NCBI GenBank assembly: GCA_964555675.1
Contig: CAZKTU010000187.1
Location: 1-13,220 of the forward strand
Length of the DNA stretch: 13,220 bases
Source: CAIWXH01 sp964555675
GTDB lineage: Bacteria > Chloroflexota > Chloroflexia > Chloroflexales > Chloroflexaceae
Reading direction: 5' to 3'
Shown: positions 6,880 through 13,220 of the stretch, piece by piece
Layout of the letters: every line of letters starts with the position of its first letter
Numbering within the stretch: the stretch's first letter is position 1
Program-made: the position numbers and the translations under genes
Notes under the pieces: model-generated
Databases searched by the model: none
What the model saw: the letters and a program-made list of their open reading frames with translations, nothing else
What the model was told of the DNA's origin: nothing

Positions 6880-6932
6880 GGCACAACTTGTTTCTTCCAG
6901 TTGCGAACCATTTACGCTGCCCGTGCAGGCCC

Positions 6933-6945
6933 GTGTTATAGTTGG
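6933..6945 (+). promoter_or_regulatory. Extended -10 promoter of the CBS-ACT gene
   Basis: GTGTTATAGTTGG contains TG-T-TATAGT, an extended -10 element (hexamer 6937-6942), 61 nt before the ATG at 7004. A weak TTTACG at 6911-6916 lies 20 nt upstream, too far for a good -35, as fits an extended -10 promoter. A near copy of the same 13-mer precedes the next gene. Confidence 0.45.
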
Positions 6946-6991
6946 CGATGGGCCGGCGTCATATGCCGCCCCCACACTGCTAATGGCCTAC

Positions 6992-6998
6992 AAGGAGG
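6992..6998 (+). promoter_or_regulatory. Ribosome-binding site deciding the CBS-ACT start
   Basis: AAGGAGG lies 5 nt before the ATG at 7004. The in-frame ATGs at 6923 and 6983 have no such site, and 6923 would lie upstream of the candidate promoter. Confidence 0.85.
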
Positions 6999-7003
6999 TA
7001 GCC

Positions 7004-7651
7004 ATGTTCGTCGGCGAACGCATGAACCGCCCGGTGATCAGCGTCACCCCTGAGACACCGGTTCACGATGCCCTGCACCTGATGCGCACCGAGCATATTC
7101 GGCGGGCGCCCGTGATCGCGCACGGCAAGCTGGTCGGGATCATCTCGATGAAGGACCTGCTGAACGCCTCGCCGTCCGATGCCACCACCCTCAGCGTCTG
7201 GGAGCTCAACTATCTGCTGAGCAAGCTGACGGTCGAGCCGATCATGACCCGCAACGTGCTCACTGTGGCCGAGGACACCCCGATCGAGGAGGCCGCCCGG
7301 ATTATGGCCGACCAGCGGGTGGGCGGGCTGCCCGTGGTGCGCGGCGGCGAGGTGATCGGCATGATCACCGAGACCGACCTGTTCAAGATCTTCCTCGAGC
7401 TGATGGGCGCCCGCGACGCCGGGGTGCGCTGCGAGGTGCGCATGCTCGACGAGCCCGGCCAGCTGGCCCGCCTGACGGGGGCCCTGGCGGGCGCCGGCGG
7501 CAACATCATCGCCCTCGGCACCTTCGCCGGCGAATCCGCCGGCCACAGCACCGTGACCTTCAAGGTCTCGGGGCTGACCCCCGACGAGGTGCGCGCCCAG
7601 ATCGCGCCCGTCGTCGAGCAGGTGGCCGACGTGCGCGTCACGCACCCCTGA
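7004..7651 (+). CDS. CBS-pair and ACT domain protein (AcuB-like)
   Basis: The 215-residue soluble protein has two CBS motifs, about residues 7-56 (VISVTPETPVHDAL to GIISMKDLL) and 77-130 (VEPIMTRNVLTVAEDTPIEEA to MITETDLF). A C-terminal ACT domain follows at about 143-208 (CEVRMLDEPGQLARLTGALAGAGGN). CBS pairs usually bind adenine nucleotides and ACT domains usually bind amino acids or similar small ligands, so this is most likely a ligand-sensing regulator. The arrangement resembles AcuB-type proteins, whose role is poorly defined. No AcuA or AcuC gene is adjacent. Ribosome-binding site, divergent promoter region and a strong terminator 26 nt after the stop point to a one-gene transcript. 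It is one of only two genes in the window not ending in TAG (TGA here). Confidence 0.9.
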   Translation: MFVGERMNRPVISVTPETPVHDALHLMRTEHIRRAPVIAHGKLVGIISMKDLLNASPSDATTLSVWELNYLLSKLTVEPIMTRNVLTVAEDTPIEEAARIMADQRVGGLPVVRGGEVIGMITETDLFKIFLELMGARDAGVRCEVRMLDEPGQLARLTGALAGAGGNIIALGTFAGESAGHSTVTFKVSGLTPDEVRAQIAPVVEQVADVRVTHP

Positions 7652-7670
7652 GTGCAAGGGACAATCGTCT

Positions 7671-7683
7671 GTGCTACAGTTGG
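7671..7683 (+). promoter_or_regulatory. Candidate extended -10 promoter of the hybrid kinase, overlapping the terminator
   Basis: GTGCTACAGTTGG differs at only two positions from the GTGTTATAGTTGG in front of the CBS-ACT gene. It contains TG-C-TACAGT (hexamer 7675-7680), 65 nt before the kinase ATG. It shares bases with the left arm of the terminator. It may simply be part of that stem by chance. Confidence 0.35.
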
Positions 7684-7708
7684 AGAGGGCGCCCGCCCTC
7701 TCCAACTG
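7677..7708 (+). terminator. Intrinsic terminator after the CBS-ACT gene
   Basis: A perfect 14-bp stem (7677-7690 with 7695-7708) closes a 4-nt GCCC loop, followed by the T-rich ATTCTGTTC. It starts 26 nt after the stop. This is the best terminator in the window. Its left arm overlaps a candidate -10 box for the next gene. Confidence 0.85.
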
Positions 7709-7709
7709 A

Positions 7710-7730
7710 TTCTGTTCAAGGTTCTGTTCA
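7710..7730 (+). repeat. Direct repeat TTCTGTTCA x2 in the kinase leader
   Basis: TTCTGTTCA occurs at 7710-7718 and 7722-7730, a 12-bp period, between the terminator and the kinase start. It could be a regulator-binding site or a leader feature; the function is unknown. A GAGGA at about 7735-7739 is the likely ribosome-binding site for the ATG at 7746. Confidence 0.6.
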
Positions 7731-7745
7731 CGACGAGGATGAGCA

Positions 7746-9431
7746 ATGACCGTGCGCCGGCCGGGACGATCGCGGCCGCGCAAGAGCAATCGTTATACGC
7801 GCCGCCTGCTGCGCGCGCTGCTCGAACTCCACCAGCTCTTGCGCACGCCTCAGCCACTGGACACTCTGCTCCAGGCCATCCTCGATACGGCCCTCGATTG
7901 CGTGCCAGGGGCCCAGCGCGGCAGCCTACTGGTGCTCGAGGGCGACCAGCTCTGTTACAGGGCCGCCCGCGGCTACAACCTGAACGCCCTGCGGGCGGTG
8001 AGCTTCTCGGTGGACCAGGTCCAGAGCCAGTTTCGCGAGTCGCAGACCAAGCAGATCCGCGACTTCGCCGCCTGGGATGCCGAGCACCTGGACGAACGCT
8101 CGAATGAGATCCTGCGCGAGCACGGGCACATCGAGCAGATCAGGCGCTCGCTGCTGTGCAGCATCTACGTGGGCGGGCACATTTACGGCGTTCTAGTGCT
8201 CGACAACCTGCGTGATCACAGCCCCTATCGGCCCGAGGCCGAGGATCTGGCCAGGATCTTCGCCGAGCAGGCCGGGACGCTGCTCGAGCAGGCCCTGCTG
8301 CTGGAGCAGGTCCACCAGACGAGCACCATGCTGGTCGAGGCCGAGAAGCTGGCCGCCCTCGGGCGCTTCATCGCGAGCATCGCCCACGAGATCAACAATC
8401 CGCTGACGGCGGTGCTCGGCTACGCCGACTTTCTGGCGGCGAGCGACCTGCGCCCCGAGGCCCGGGCGCTGCTGGCCCAGCTGAAGGTGGGCGCCGAGCG
8501 GGTGCGGACGATCGTGCGCAACTTGCAGCTCTACTCGCGTCAGCAGCAGAGCGGTACCGGCCAGATGAATCTGAACCTCCTGGCCGAGCAGACCCTCACG
8601 CTGAAGGGGGGCGATCTGCGGCTAGACCAGATCGATGTGCAGTTGCGCCTCGATCCGGACCTGCCCTACAGCTGGGGCGACAGCGGCCAATTGAGTCAGG
8701 TGCTGCTGAATCTGGTCGTCAACGCGCAGCACGCCCTGCAGCAGGTGCCGCCCCCGCGCCGTCTCGAGGTGAGCACGGCCCTGGTGGGCAGCGACGCGGG
8801 GCCGCTGCTGACCCTGCAGGTCGCCGACAATGGGCCGGGGGTGCCCCCGGCCCTGGCCGAGCGCGTCTTCGAGCCGTTCTTTACCACCAAGCCCGCCGGC
8901 CAGGGCACCGGGCTCGGCCTGAGCATCTGCCAGGGGATCGTCCAAGCCCACGGGGGCCACATCAGGGTTGCGACGACACCCGGCGGCGGCGCGACGTTTG
9001 TGGTCGAGCTGCCGCTGCGCTACGGACTCGAGCCGCCCGCCGCCGCCGCAGCGCCACCTGCGCCGCCGCGCCCCGCGGGCCGGCGCATCCTGCTAATTGA
9101 GGACGACCCCGCCGTTGTGTCGGCCGTGTTGCTGGCGCTCGGCGAGCGCAACGAAGTGGCGGTCGCGGCCAACGGCCTCGAGGCGTTGCGCCTGGCGGCG
9201 GCCCAGAGCTTCGACCTGGTTCTCTGCGATCTACGCATGCCCGAGATGGACGGCCTCGAGCTGTTCGAGCGGCTGAGAGCGGCCCACCCCGAGCTGGCCC
9301 GCCGTGTACTCTTCATCAGCGGGGACACCAACAGCGCCGCGACCAGGGCCGCCCTGGAGGGCACAGGGCGGCCGCTGCTGACCAAGCCCTTCACGCCTGA
9401 AGAGCTGTTCGGGGCCATCGCCACGCTCTAA
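7746..9431 (+). CDS. GAF-domain hybrid sensor histidine kinase with C-terminal receiver
   Basis: The 561-residue protein has no membrane segment, so it should sense a cytoplasmic signal. Domains in order: basic N-terminus (1-20), GAF sensor (about 35-185), HisKA with phosphorylated H214 in SIAHEINNPL (211-220), HATPase_c with N-box N326, G1 DNGPGVP (361-367), F-box FEPFFTTK (375-382) and G2 GTGLGLS (387-393), an Ala/Pro-rich linker (430-445) and a receiver domain (446-561). The receiver has the acidic pair D453/D454, phospho-acceptor D495 in CDLRMPEMDG and K547 in TKPF, so both catalytic modules look intact. The output is unclear because no DNA-binding domain and no partner response regulator or Hpt gene lies in the window. 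A phosphorelay to a distant partner, or a receiver that controls the kinase, is likely. It follows the CBS-ACT gene but is separated by a terminator. The stop is TAA. Confidence 0.95.
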   Translation: MTVRRPGRSRPRKSNRYTRRLLRALLELHQLLRTPQPLDTLLQAILDTALDCVPGAQRGSLLVLEGDQLCYRAARGYNLNALRAVSFSVDQVQSQFRESQTKQIRDFAAWDAEHLDERSNEILREHGHIEQIRRSLLCSIYVGGHIYGVLVLDNLRDHSPYRPEAEDLARIFAEQAGTLLEQALLLEQVHQTSTMLVEAEKLAALGRFIASIAHEINNPLTAVLGYADFLAASDLRPEARALLAQLKVGAERVRTIVRNLQLYSRQQQSGTGQMNLNLLAEQTLTLKGGDLRLDQIDVQLRLDPDLPYSWGDSGQLSQVLLNLVVNAQHALQQVPPPRRLEVSTALVGSDAGPLLTLQVADNGPGVPPALAERVFEPFFTTKPAGQGTGLGLSICQGIVQAHGGHIRVATTPGGGATFVVELPLRYGLEPPAAAAAPPAPPRPAGRRILLIEDDPAVVSAVLLALGERNEVAVAANGLEALRLAAAQSFDLVLCDLRMPEMDGLELFERLRAAHPELARRVLFISGDTNSAATRAALEGTGRPLLTKPFTPEELFGAIATL

Positions 9432-9438
9432 AGCGAGG

Positions 9439-9461
9439 CGTGGAGGGCCCGGCCCTCCACG
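9439..9461. terminator. Two-way hairpin between kinase and molybdo-enzyme genes
   Basis: CGTGGAGGGCC (9439-9449) and GGCCCTCCACG (9451-9461) are exact complements around a single base, so in RNA a stem of about 9-10 bp with a small loop is possible on either strand. It fills the 39-nt gap between two convergent genes. No T-run follows. Confidence 0.7.
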
Positions 9462-9470
9462 TATCTACGG

Positions 9471-11783
9471 CTAGCGATCCTCGTGCACCGCCTTCCAGAC
9501 CTTCTCGGAGCGCAGGGGGATGTCGATGTGGCGCACCCCGAGGTGGGCGAGGGCGTCGATCACGGCGTTGGTGATCGCCGGGGTCGAGCCGATCGTGGCG
9601 GCTTCGCCGATGCCCTTGACGCCGAGGGGGTTGAGGGGGGTGGGCGTCTCGGTCTTGGCGAGAGTGAAGCTGGGGAAGAGGCTGGCCCGCGGGATGGCGT
9701 AGTCCATCAACGAGCCGCTGAGCAGCTGGCCGCCCGCGTCGTAGACCACCTCTTCGAGCAGGGCCTGGGCGATACCCTGGGCCAGGCCGCCGTGGACCTG
9801 GCCGGCCACGATCACGGGGCTGATGCGCGGGCCGCAGTCGTCGACCGAGAAGTAGTCGCGGATGCTCACCTCGCCGGTCTCGACATCGACCTCGACCACG
9901 GCCACGTGGGCCCCGAAGGGGTAGATCAGGTCGGCCGGGCGGAAGTAGTCGGTCGCCTCGAGGCCGGGGTCGAGCTCGGGGGGCAGCTTGCTGGTATGGG
10001 CCCGCTTGGCGATCTGGGCCAGGCTCAGGGCGCTGTCGGGGGCGCCGCGCACCTGGTATTGGCCGCCGGAGAACTCGATATCGCCGGCGCTGGCCTCGAG
10101 CATATAGGCGGCGAGGTGGCGCGCCTTCTCGCGCACCTTGTCGGCGGCCCGCATCAGGGCCGCGCCGCCGACGGCGAGCGAGCGGGAGCCCATGGTGCCG
10201 ACGCCCATAGGGGTCGTGGCGGTGTCGCTGGCGCGGAAGACAATCTGGTCGAAGTCGGCCCCGATCTGGTCGGCCACAATCTGGGCGAAGGTGGTGCCGG
10301 TGCCCTGGCCGTGGGGCGAGATGCCGCTGGTCACGGTGACGGTGCCGCTGGGCTCGACCTTGATCTGGGCGCTCTCGTAGGGGCCGAAGCCGCACATCTC
10401 GACATAACAGGCGACGCCGATACCGAGGGCCTTGCCGCCACTGGCGCGGCGCGCCGCCTGCTCCTGGCGCAGTTCGGGGTAGCGGCTGATCTCGAGGGCC
10501 TTGCTGAGGGCCTTATCATACTCGCCGCTGTCGTAGGTGAGGCCTGTGGGTGTCTTGTAGGGGAAGGCGTCGGGGGGGATAAAGTTCTTGCGGCGCACCT
10601 CGGCCGGGTCGAGGCCCAACTCGGCGGCGATACAGTCCATCAGGCGCTCGATGTAGTAGGCGGCCTCGGGGCGGCCGGCGCCTCTGTAGGCGGCCACGGG
10701 GGTGGTGTTGGTGTAGACCGAGGTGGCCTCGAGGTCGACATTGGGGATGTGGTAGACCCCGATGGCCATAGCGGTGGTGAGGTCGGGCAGACCGGGGGCG
10801 AGGGGGTAGGCCCCGAGGTCGGCGGTGACGCGCATGCGCAGGGCGGTGACCGTGCCGTCGGCCTCGACGGCGGCCTCCATCTCGCAGATCTGGCCGCGGC
10901 CGTGGGTGGTGGAGACCACATGCTCGAGGCGGTCCTCGACCCAGCGGACGGGGGCGCGCAGGCGCAGGGCCAGGGCCGCGCAGATGGCATCCTCGGGGTA
11001 GATCCCGATCTTGACCCCGAAGCCGCCGCCCACATCGGGGGCGATCACGCGGATCTGGCTCTCGTTCAGGCCGATGATCGGGGCCAGCTCGGAGCGAATC
11101 TGGTGGGGCGTCTGGGTGCTGGTGTAGACGGTGACCCCGCCGGTGGCGTAGTCGGGGGCGGCGGCGACGGCCCGGCCCTCCATGGGGAAGCCCATGAGGC
11201 GCTGATTGACCATGCGCTGGCGCACGAGCCTGTGGGCCGAGGTGAAGGCGGCCTCGACGTCGCCTCGCTTGCGGCTGCGGCTATGGTCGACGTTGCTGGT
11301 CAGCCCCGCAAAGATCACCGGGCTGGTGGGCTCTGCGGCCGAGAGCATGTCGGCGACGACGGGCAGGGTCTCGTAGTCGACCTCGAGCAGAGCGGCGGCG
11401 TCGACGGCGGCCTCGTAGCTCTCGGCGACCACGGCGGCGACGGCCTCGCCGACGTGGCGCACGCGCTCGACGGCCAGGGCGTACCGCACGCGGCCGGCGT
11501 AGCTCGTGGCGCCGCCGTCGCCCTCGCCCGAACTGGCCAGCGGCATCGGCTCGCAGAGGGCGAGCAGGTCGGGCCCGGTGAATACGGCTACCACACCGGG
11601 CAGAGCGAGGGCAGCGGCAGGGCTGATGCTGCGAATGACGGCGTGGGCATGGGGGCTGCGTACCACGGCGATGTGGAGCATGCCGGGAAGCTTGAGGTCG
11701 CCGACGTAGCTGCCGGAGCCGCTAATCAGGCGGGGGTCCTCTTTGCGCTTCACCTCGGCACCCATGAGGGCGGCGTAGGCCAT
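9471..11783 (-). CDS. Xanthine dehydrogenase/CoxL-family molybdopterin-binding subunit (form II type)
   Basis: This 770-residue protein is the large catalytic subunit of a molybdenum hydroxylase (xanthine oxidase family), which hydroxylates aldehydes, purines, nicotinate-like rings or CO using a Mo-cytosine-dinucleotide cofactor. It has the N-terminal a/b hammerhead domain (about 16-125), GGGFGVK (252-258), the Q-rich cofactor loop SPHGQGTGTTFAQ (489-501) and the catalytic glutamate E727 in KGIGEAAT. The active-site loop reads AYRGAGR (365-371), not the AYXCSFR motif of true CO dehydrogenases, so it is form II and its substrate is unknown. The ATG at 11781-11783 has AAAGG upstream and the conserved GAEVKRKEDPRLISG right after it. 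A longer ORF from 11900 is rejected. No FAD (CoxM) or 2Fe-2S (CoxS) subunit gene lies beside it. The stop is TAG. Confidence 0.93.
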   Translation of the reverse strand: MAYAALMGAEVKRKEDPRLISGSGSYVGDLKLPGMLHIAVVRSPHAHAVIRSISPAAALALPGVVAVFTGPDLLALCEPMPLASSGEGDGGATSYAGRVRYALAVERVRHVGEAVAAVVAESYEAAVDAAALLEVDYETLPVVADMLSAAEPTSPVIFAGLTSNVDHSRSRKRGDVEAAFTSAHRLVRQRMVNQRLMGFPMEGRAVAAAPDYATGGVTVYTSTQTPHQIRSELAPIIGLNESQIRVIAPDVGGGFGVKIGIYPEDAICAALALRLRAPVRWVEDRLEHVVSTTHGRGQICEMEAAVEADGTVTALRMRVTADLGAYPLAPGLPDLTTAMAIGVYHIPNVDLEATSVYTNTTPVAAYRGAGRPEAAYYIERLMDCIAAELGLDPAEVRRKNFIPPDAFPYKTPTGLTYDSGEYDKALSKALEISRYPELRQEQAARRASGGKALGIGVACYVEMCGFGPYESAQIKVEPSGTVTVTSGISPHGQGTGTTFAQIVADQIGADFDQIVFRASDTATTPMGVGTMGSRSLAVGGAALMRAADKVREKARHLAAYMLEASAGDIEFSGGQYQVRGAPDSALSLAQIAKRAHTSKLPPELDPGLEATDYFRPADLIYPFGAHVAVVEVDVETGEVSIRDYFSVDDCGPRISPVIVAGQVHGGLAQGIAQALLEEVVYDAGGQLLSGSLMDYAIPRASLFPSFTLAKTETPTPLNPLGVKGIGEAATIGSTPAITNAVIDALAHLGVRHIDIPLRSEKVWKAVHEDR

Positions 11784-11790
11784 AAAACGA

Positions 11791-11796
11791 AGCCTT
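11791..11796 (-). promoter_or_regulatory. Ribosome-binding site deciding the molybdo-enzyme start
   Basis: AAGAAAGGCTTCGTTTT precedes the ATG on the minus strand; AAAGG at about 7-9 nt supports 11783 over the in-frame ATG at 11900. Confidence 0.6.
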
Positions 11797-11834
11797 TCTT
11801 TTCGCAAGCGGGGCTTACCTCTATCGTACCACGA

Positions 11835-11860
11835 GTACCGTCTCACCCCTGCGGTACAAT
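11835..11860 (+). promoter_or_regulatory. Possible promoter region of the UDP-sugar dehydrogenase
   Basis: TACAAT at 11855-11860 is a good -10 candidate, 50 nt before the ATG at 11911, without a clear -35. GTACCG (11835-11840) and CGGTAC (11852-11857) form an inverted repeat that overlaps the box, so a regulator could sit there. The 8-mer GCGGTACA here also occurs over the -10 candidate of the AhpD-like gene (4033-4040 region). Confidence 0.35.
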
Positions 11861-11910
11861 AGGGCCCGCGGCGCAGGTCGCCGCCCAGACGTTTCAGCAC
11901 CGGGGTGATT

Positions 11911-13220
11911 ATGAGTTATGAAGCAGAGCTGCGAGAGAAGATCGCCACGCGGGCGGCGGTGGTTGGGGTGATCGGCATGGGCTACGTGGGCCTGCCCCTC
12001 GCCGTCAGGGCCGCCGCGCAGGGCTTTTCAGTCGTCGGCTTCGACGTGAGCGCCGAGAAGGTCGCGCGCCTGAATGCCGGCGAGAGCTATATTGGCGACG
12101 TGCCGACGGCGGCCCTGGCCGAGCTGACGGCCGTCGGTCGGCTCGAGGCGACCACCGATGTGACACGCATGGCCGACTGTGATCTGCTGGTGATCTGCGT
12201 GCCCACACCCTTGAACCAGACGCGCGACCCGGACCTGAGCTATATCGAGGCGGCGAGCGCGGATATCGCTCGTAGCCTGCGCCCGGGCCAGCTGATCATT
12301 CTCGAGAGCACGACCTACCCCGGGACAACCCGCGAGGTTGTGCAGCCCCGGCTCGAGGCCGGCGGGCAGGTGGTCGGCGAGACGATCTTCCTGGCCTTCT
12401 CGCCCGAGCGGATCGACCCTGGACAGACCAACAGCAAGGGCTTCAGCGTCGAGAACACGCCCAAGGTGGTGGGTGGCGTCACCCCGTCCTGCACCGCCCT
12501 GACGGGCGCATTCTACAGCTACATCACCAGCAAGGTGGTGACGGTCTCGTCGCCCGACGCCGCCGAGCTGACCAAGCTGTTCGAGAATATCTTCCGCGCG
12601 GTCAATATTGCCCTGGTCAACGAGCTGGCCTTGCTCTGCGACCGCATGGACTTGGATGTGTGGGAGGTGGTCGAGGCCGCGGCGACGAAGCCCTACGGCT
12701 TCATGAAGTTCACGCCGGGGCCGGGGCTGGGCGGCCACTGCATCCCGATCGACCCTTTCTACCTCACCTGGAAGGCCAGGGCCTACGATCTGGCCACGCG
12801 CTTTATCGAGCTGGCGGGCGAGATCAATACGCAAATGCCGCGCCACGTCCACGACCTGGTGGTGCGGGTGCTCAACCGGCAGCGCAAGGCGCTCAACGGC
12901 TCGACGGTGCTGCTGCTGGGGGTGGCCTACAAGCCCGACGTCGACGACTATCGCGAGTCGCCCGCCTTCAAGGTCATGGATCTGCTGACCGCCGACGGGG
13001 CCAATGTGATCGCCTGCGACCCCCATGTCGCCATCTTCGAGACCCATGGGGGCGAGGTGTATAAGACGACGCCCCTGAGCGACGAGCTGCTGGCCACCTG
13101 TGACTGCGCGGTGATCGTCACCAACCATAGCGCCTTCGCCTACGAGCGGATCGTCGAGCTGGCCCCCGGCGTCGTCGACACCCGTAACGCCACCCGCAAT
13201 CTGCGCCCCGAGCTGCGGGC
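11911..13220 (+). CDS. UDP-N-acetylhexosamine 6-dehydrogenase (WbpA-like), 3' partial
   Basis: The enzyme oxidises C6 of a UDP-sugar to the uronic acid with two NAD+, supplying precursors for capsule, exopolysaccharide or other surface glycans. 436 codons are visible and the frame is open at the right edge; relatives have about this length, so probably only the last residues are missing. It shows the Rossmann motif GMGYVGLPLA (22-31), CVPTPLN (96-102), the EST loop with E132, SPERIDPG with E166, catalytic K222 and N226 in ELTKLFEN, and nucleophile C277 in GGHCIPIDP. GGHCIP(I/V)DP is typical of UDP-GlcNAc/ManNAc dehydrogenases, while UDP-glucose dehydrogenases usually have GGxCFPKD, hence the call. 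A GGGGTG just before the ATG is a modest ribosome-binding site. It is divergent from the molybdo-enzyme gene. The exact sugar is unproven. Confidence 0.93.
   Translation, partial: MSYEAELREKIATRAAVVGVIGMGYVGLPLAVRAAAQGFSVVGFDVSAEKVARLNAGESYIGDVPTAALAELTAVGRLEATTDVTRMADCDLLVICVPTPLNQTRDPDLSYIEAASADIARSLRPGQLIILESTTYPGTTREVVQPRLEAGGQVVGETIFLAFSPERIDPGQTNSKGFSVENTPKVVGGVTPSCTALTGAFYSYITSKVVTVSSPDAAELTKLFENIFRAVNIALVNELALLCDRMDLDVWEVVEAAATKPYGFMKFTPGPGLGGHCIPIDPFYLTWKARAYDLATRFIELAGEINTQMPRHVHDLVVRVLNRQRKALNGSTVLLLGVAYKPDVDDYRESPAFKVMDLLTADGANVIACDPHVAIFETHGGEVYKTTPLSDELLATCDCAVIVTNHSAFAYERIVELAPGVVDTRNATRNLRPELR

Noticed and set aside
4662..6941. Plus-strand open frame of 759 codons opposite the CDF and thiolase genes
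   Set aside because: It spans two unrelated real genes on the other strand and their junction, and its composition is that of an antisense shadow.
7649..8107. Possible recoding of the TGA that ends the CBS-ACT gene, since the frame stays open for about 150 codons after it
   Set aside because: The ACT domain is complete before the TGA, a strong terminator follows at once, and the extension would overlap the kinase in another frame with no recognisable sequence.
9471..11783. Carbon monoxide dehydrogenase large subunit CoxL in the strict sense
   Set aside because: The active-site loop is AYRGAGR, without the cysteine motif AYXCSFR of true form I CO dehydrogenase.
9483..11921. Plus-strand open frame of 812 codons opposite the CoxL-like gene
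   Set aside because: It is Gly/Ala/Asp/His-rich low-information sequence without any family motif, while the minus strand encodes a full family-length enzyme. It is a by-product of GC-rich codon bias.
12028..13128. Minus-strand open frame of 366 codons opposite the UDP-sugar dehydrogenase
   Set aside because: The plus strand carries an intact dehydrogenase with all catalytic residues; the reverse frame is a shadow.

Overview
The window is GC-rich bacterial DNA (by eye about two thirds G+C), densely coding, with ten protein genes and no RNA genes, insertion sequences, phage genes or CRISPR. The mix of genes (MurJ flippase, LCP-family ligase, HTH-less BirA, CBS-ACT protein, GAF hybrid kinase, form-II CoxL-like molybdo-enzyme, UDP-HexNAc dehydrogenase) and the small degenerate GACCAAAG-type intergenic repeats look like a Chloroflexota (Chloroflexia) chromosome. 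That placement is an inference from general resemblance, not a proven assignment.

Layout. Positions 1-199 are non-coding and hold a short direct repeat and a long imperfect inverted repeat. On the minus strand, transcribed from right to left, come birA (4012-3104), an LCP protein (2955-1858) and murJ (1762-200); the last two are envelope genes. Divergent from birA is an AhpD-like peroxidase-related gene (4083-4652, plus). It converges on a minus-strand pair, thiolase (6815-5634) followed after 9 nt by a CDF metal transporter (5624-4695). Divergent from the thiolase is a CBS-ACT protein (7004-7651, plus), ending at a strong hairpin terminator, then a soluble GAF/histidine kinase/receiver hybrid (7746-9431, plus). 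This converges, over a perfect hairpin, on a 770-residue molybdenum hydroxylase large subunit (11783-9471, minus). Divergent from that, a UDP-N-acetylhexosamine 6-dehydrogenase (11911 onward, plus) runs off the right edge.

How they fit together. MurJ flips lipid II and LCP proteins attach glycopolymers to the wall, while the dehydrogenase at the far right makes uronic-acid sugar nucleotides for surface glycans; these are the only clear functional link. The rest reads as ordinary chromosomal housekeeping and sensing: biotin ligation, acetyl-CoA condensation or cleavage, metal efflux, ligand sensing and phosphorelay. No stretch longer than about 200 bases lacks a gene.

I found no convincing new multi-gene system. 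The points worth a second look are the marked preference for TAG stop codons (7 of 9), the orphan CoxL-like subunit without its FAD and iron-sulfur partners, a 40-residue insert in BirA, a terminator that overlaps a candidate promoter, and a convergent gene junction where both stop codons lie in matching arms of a hairpin.
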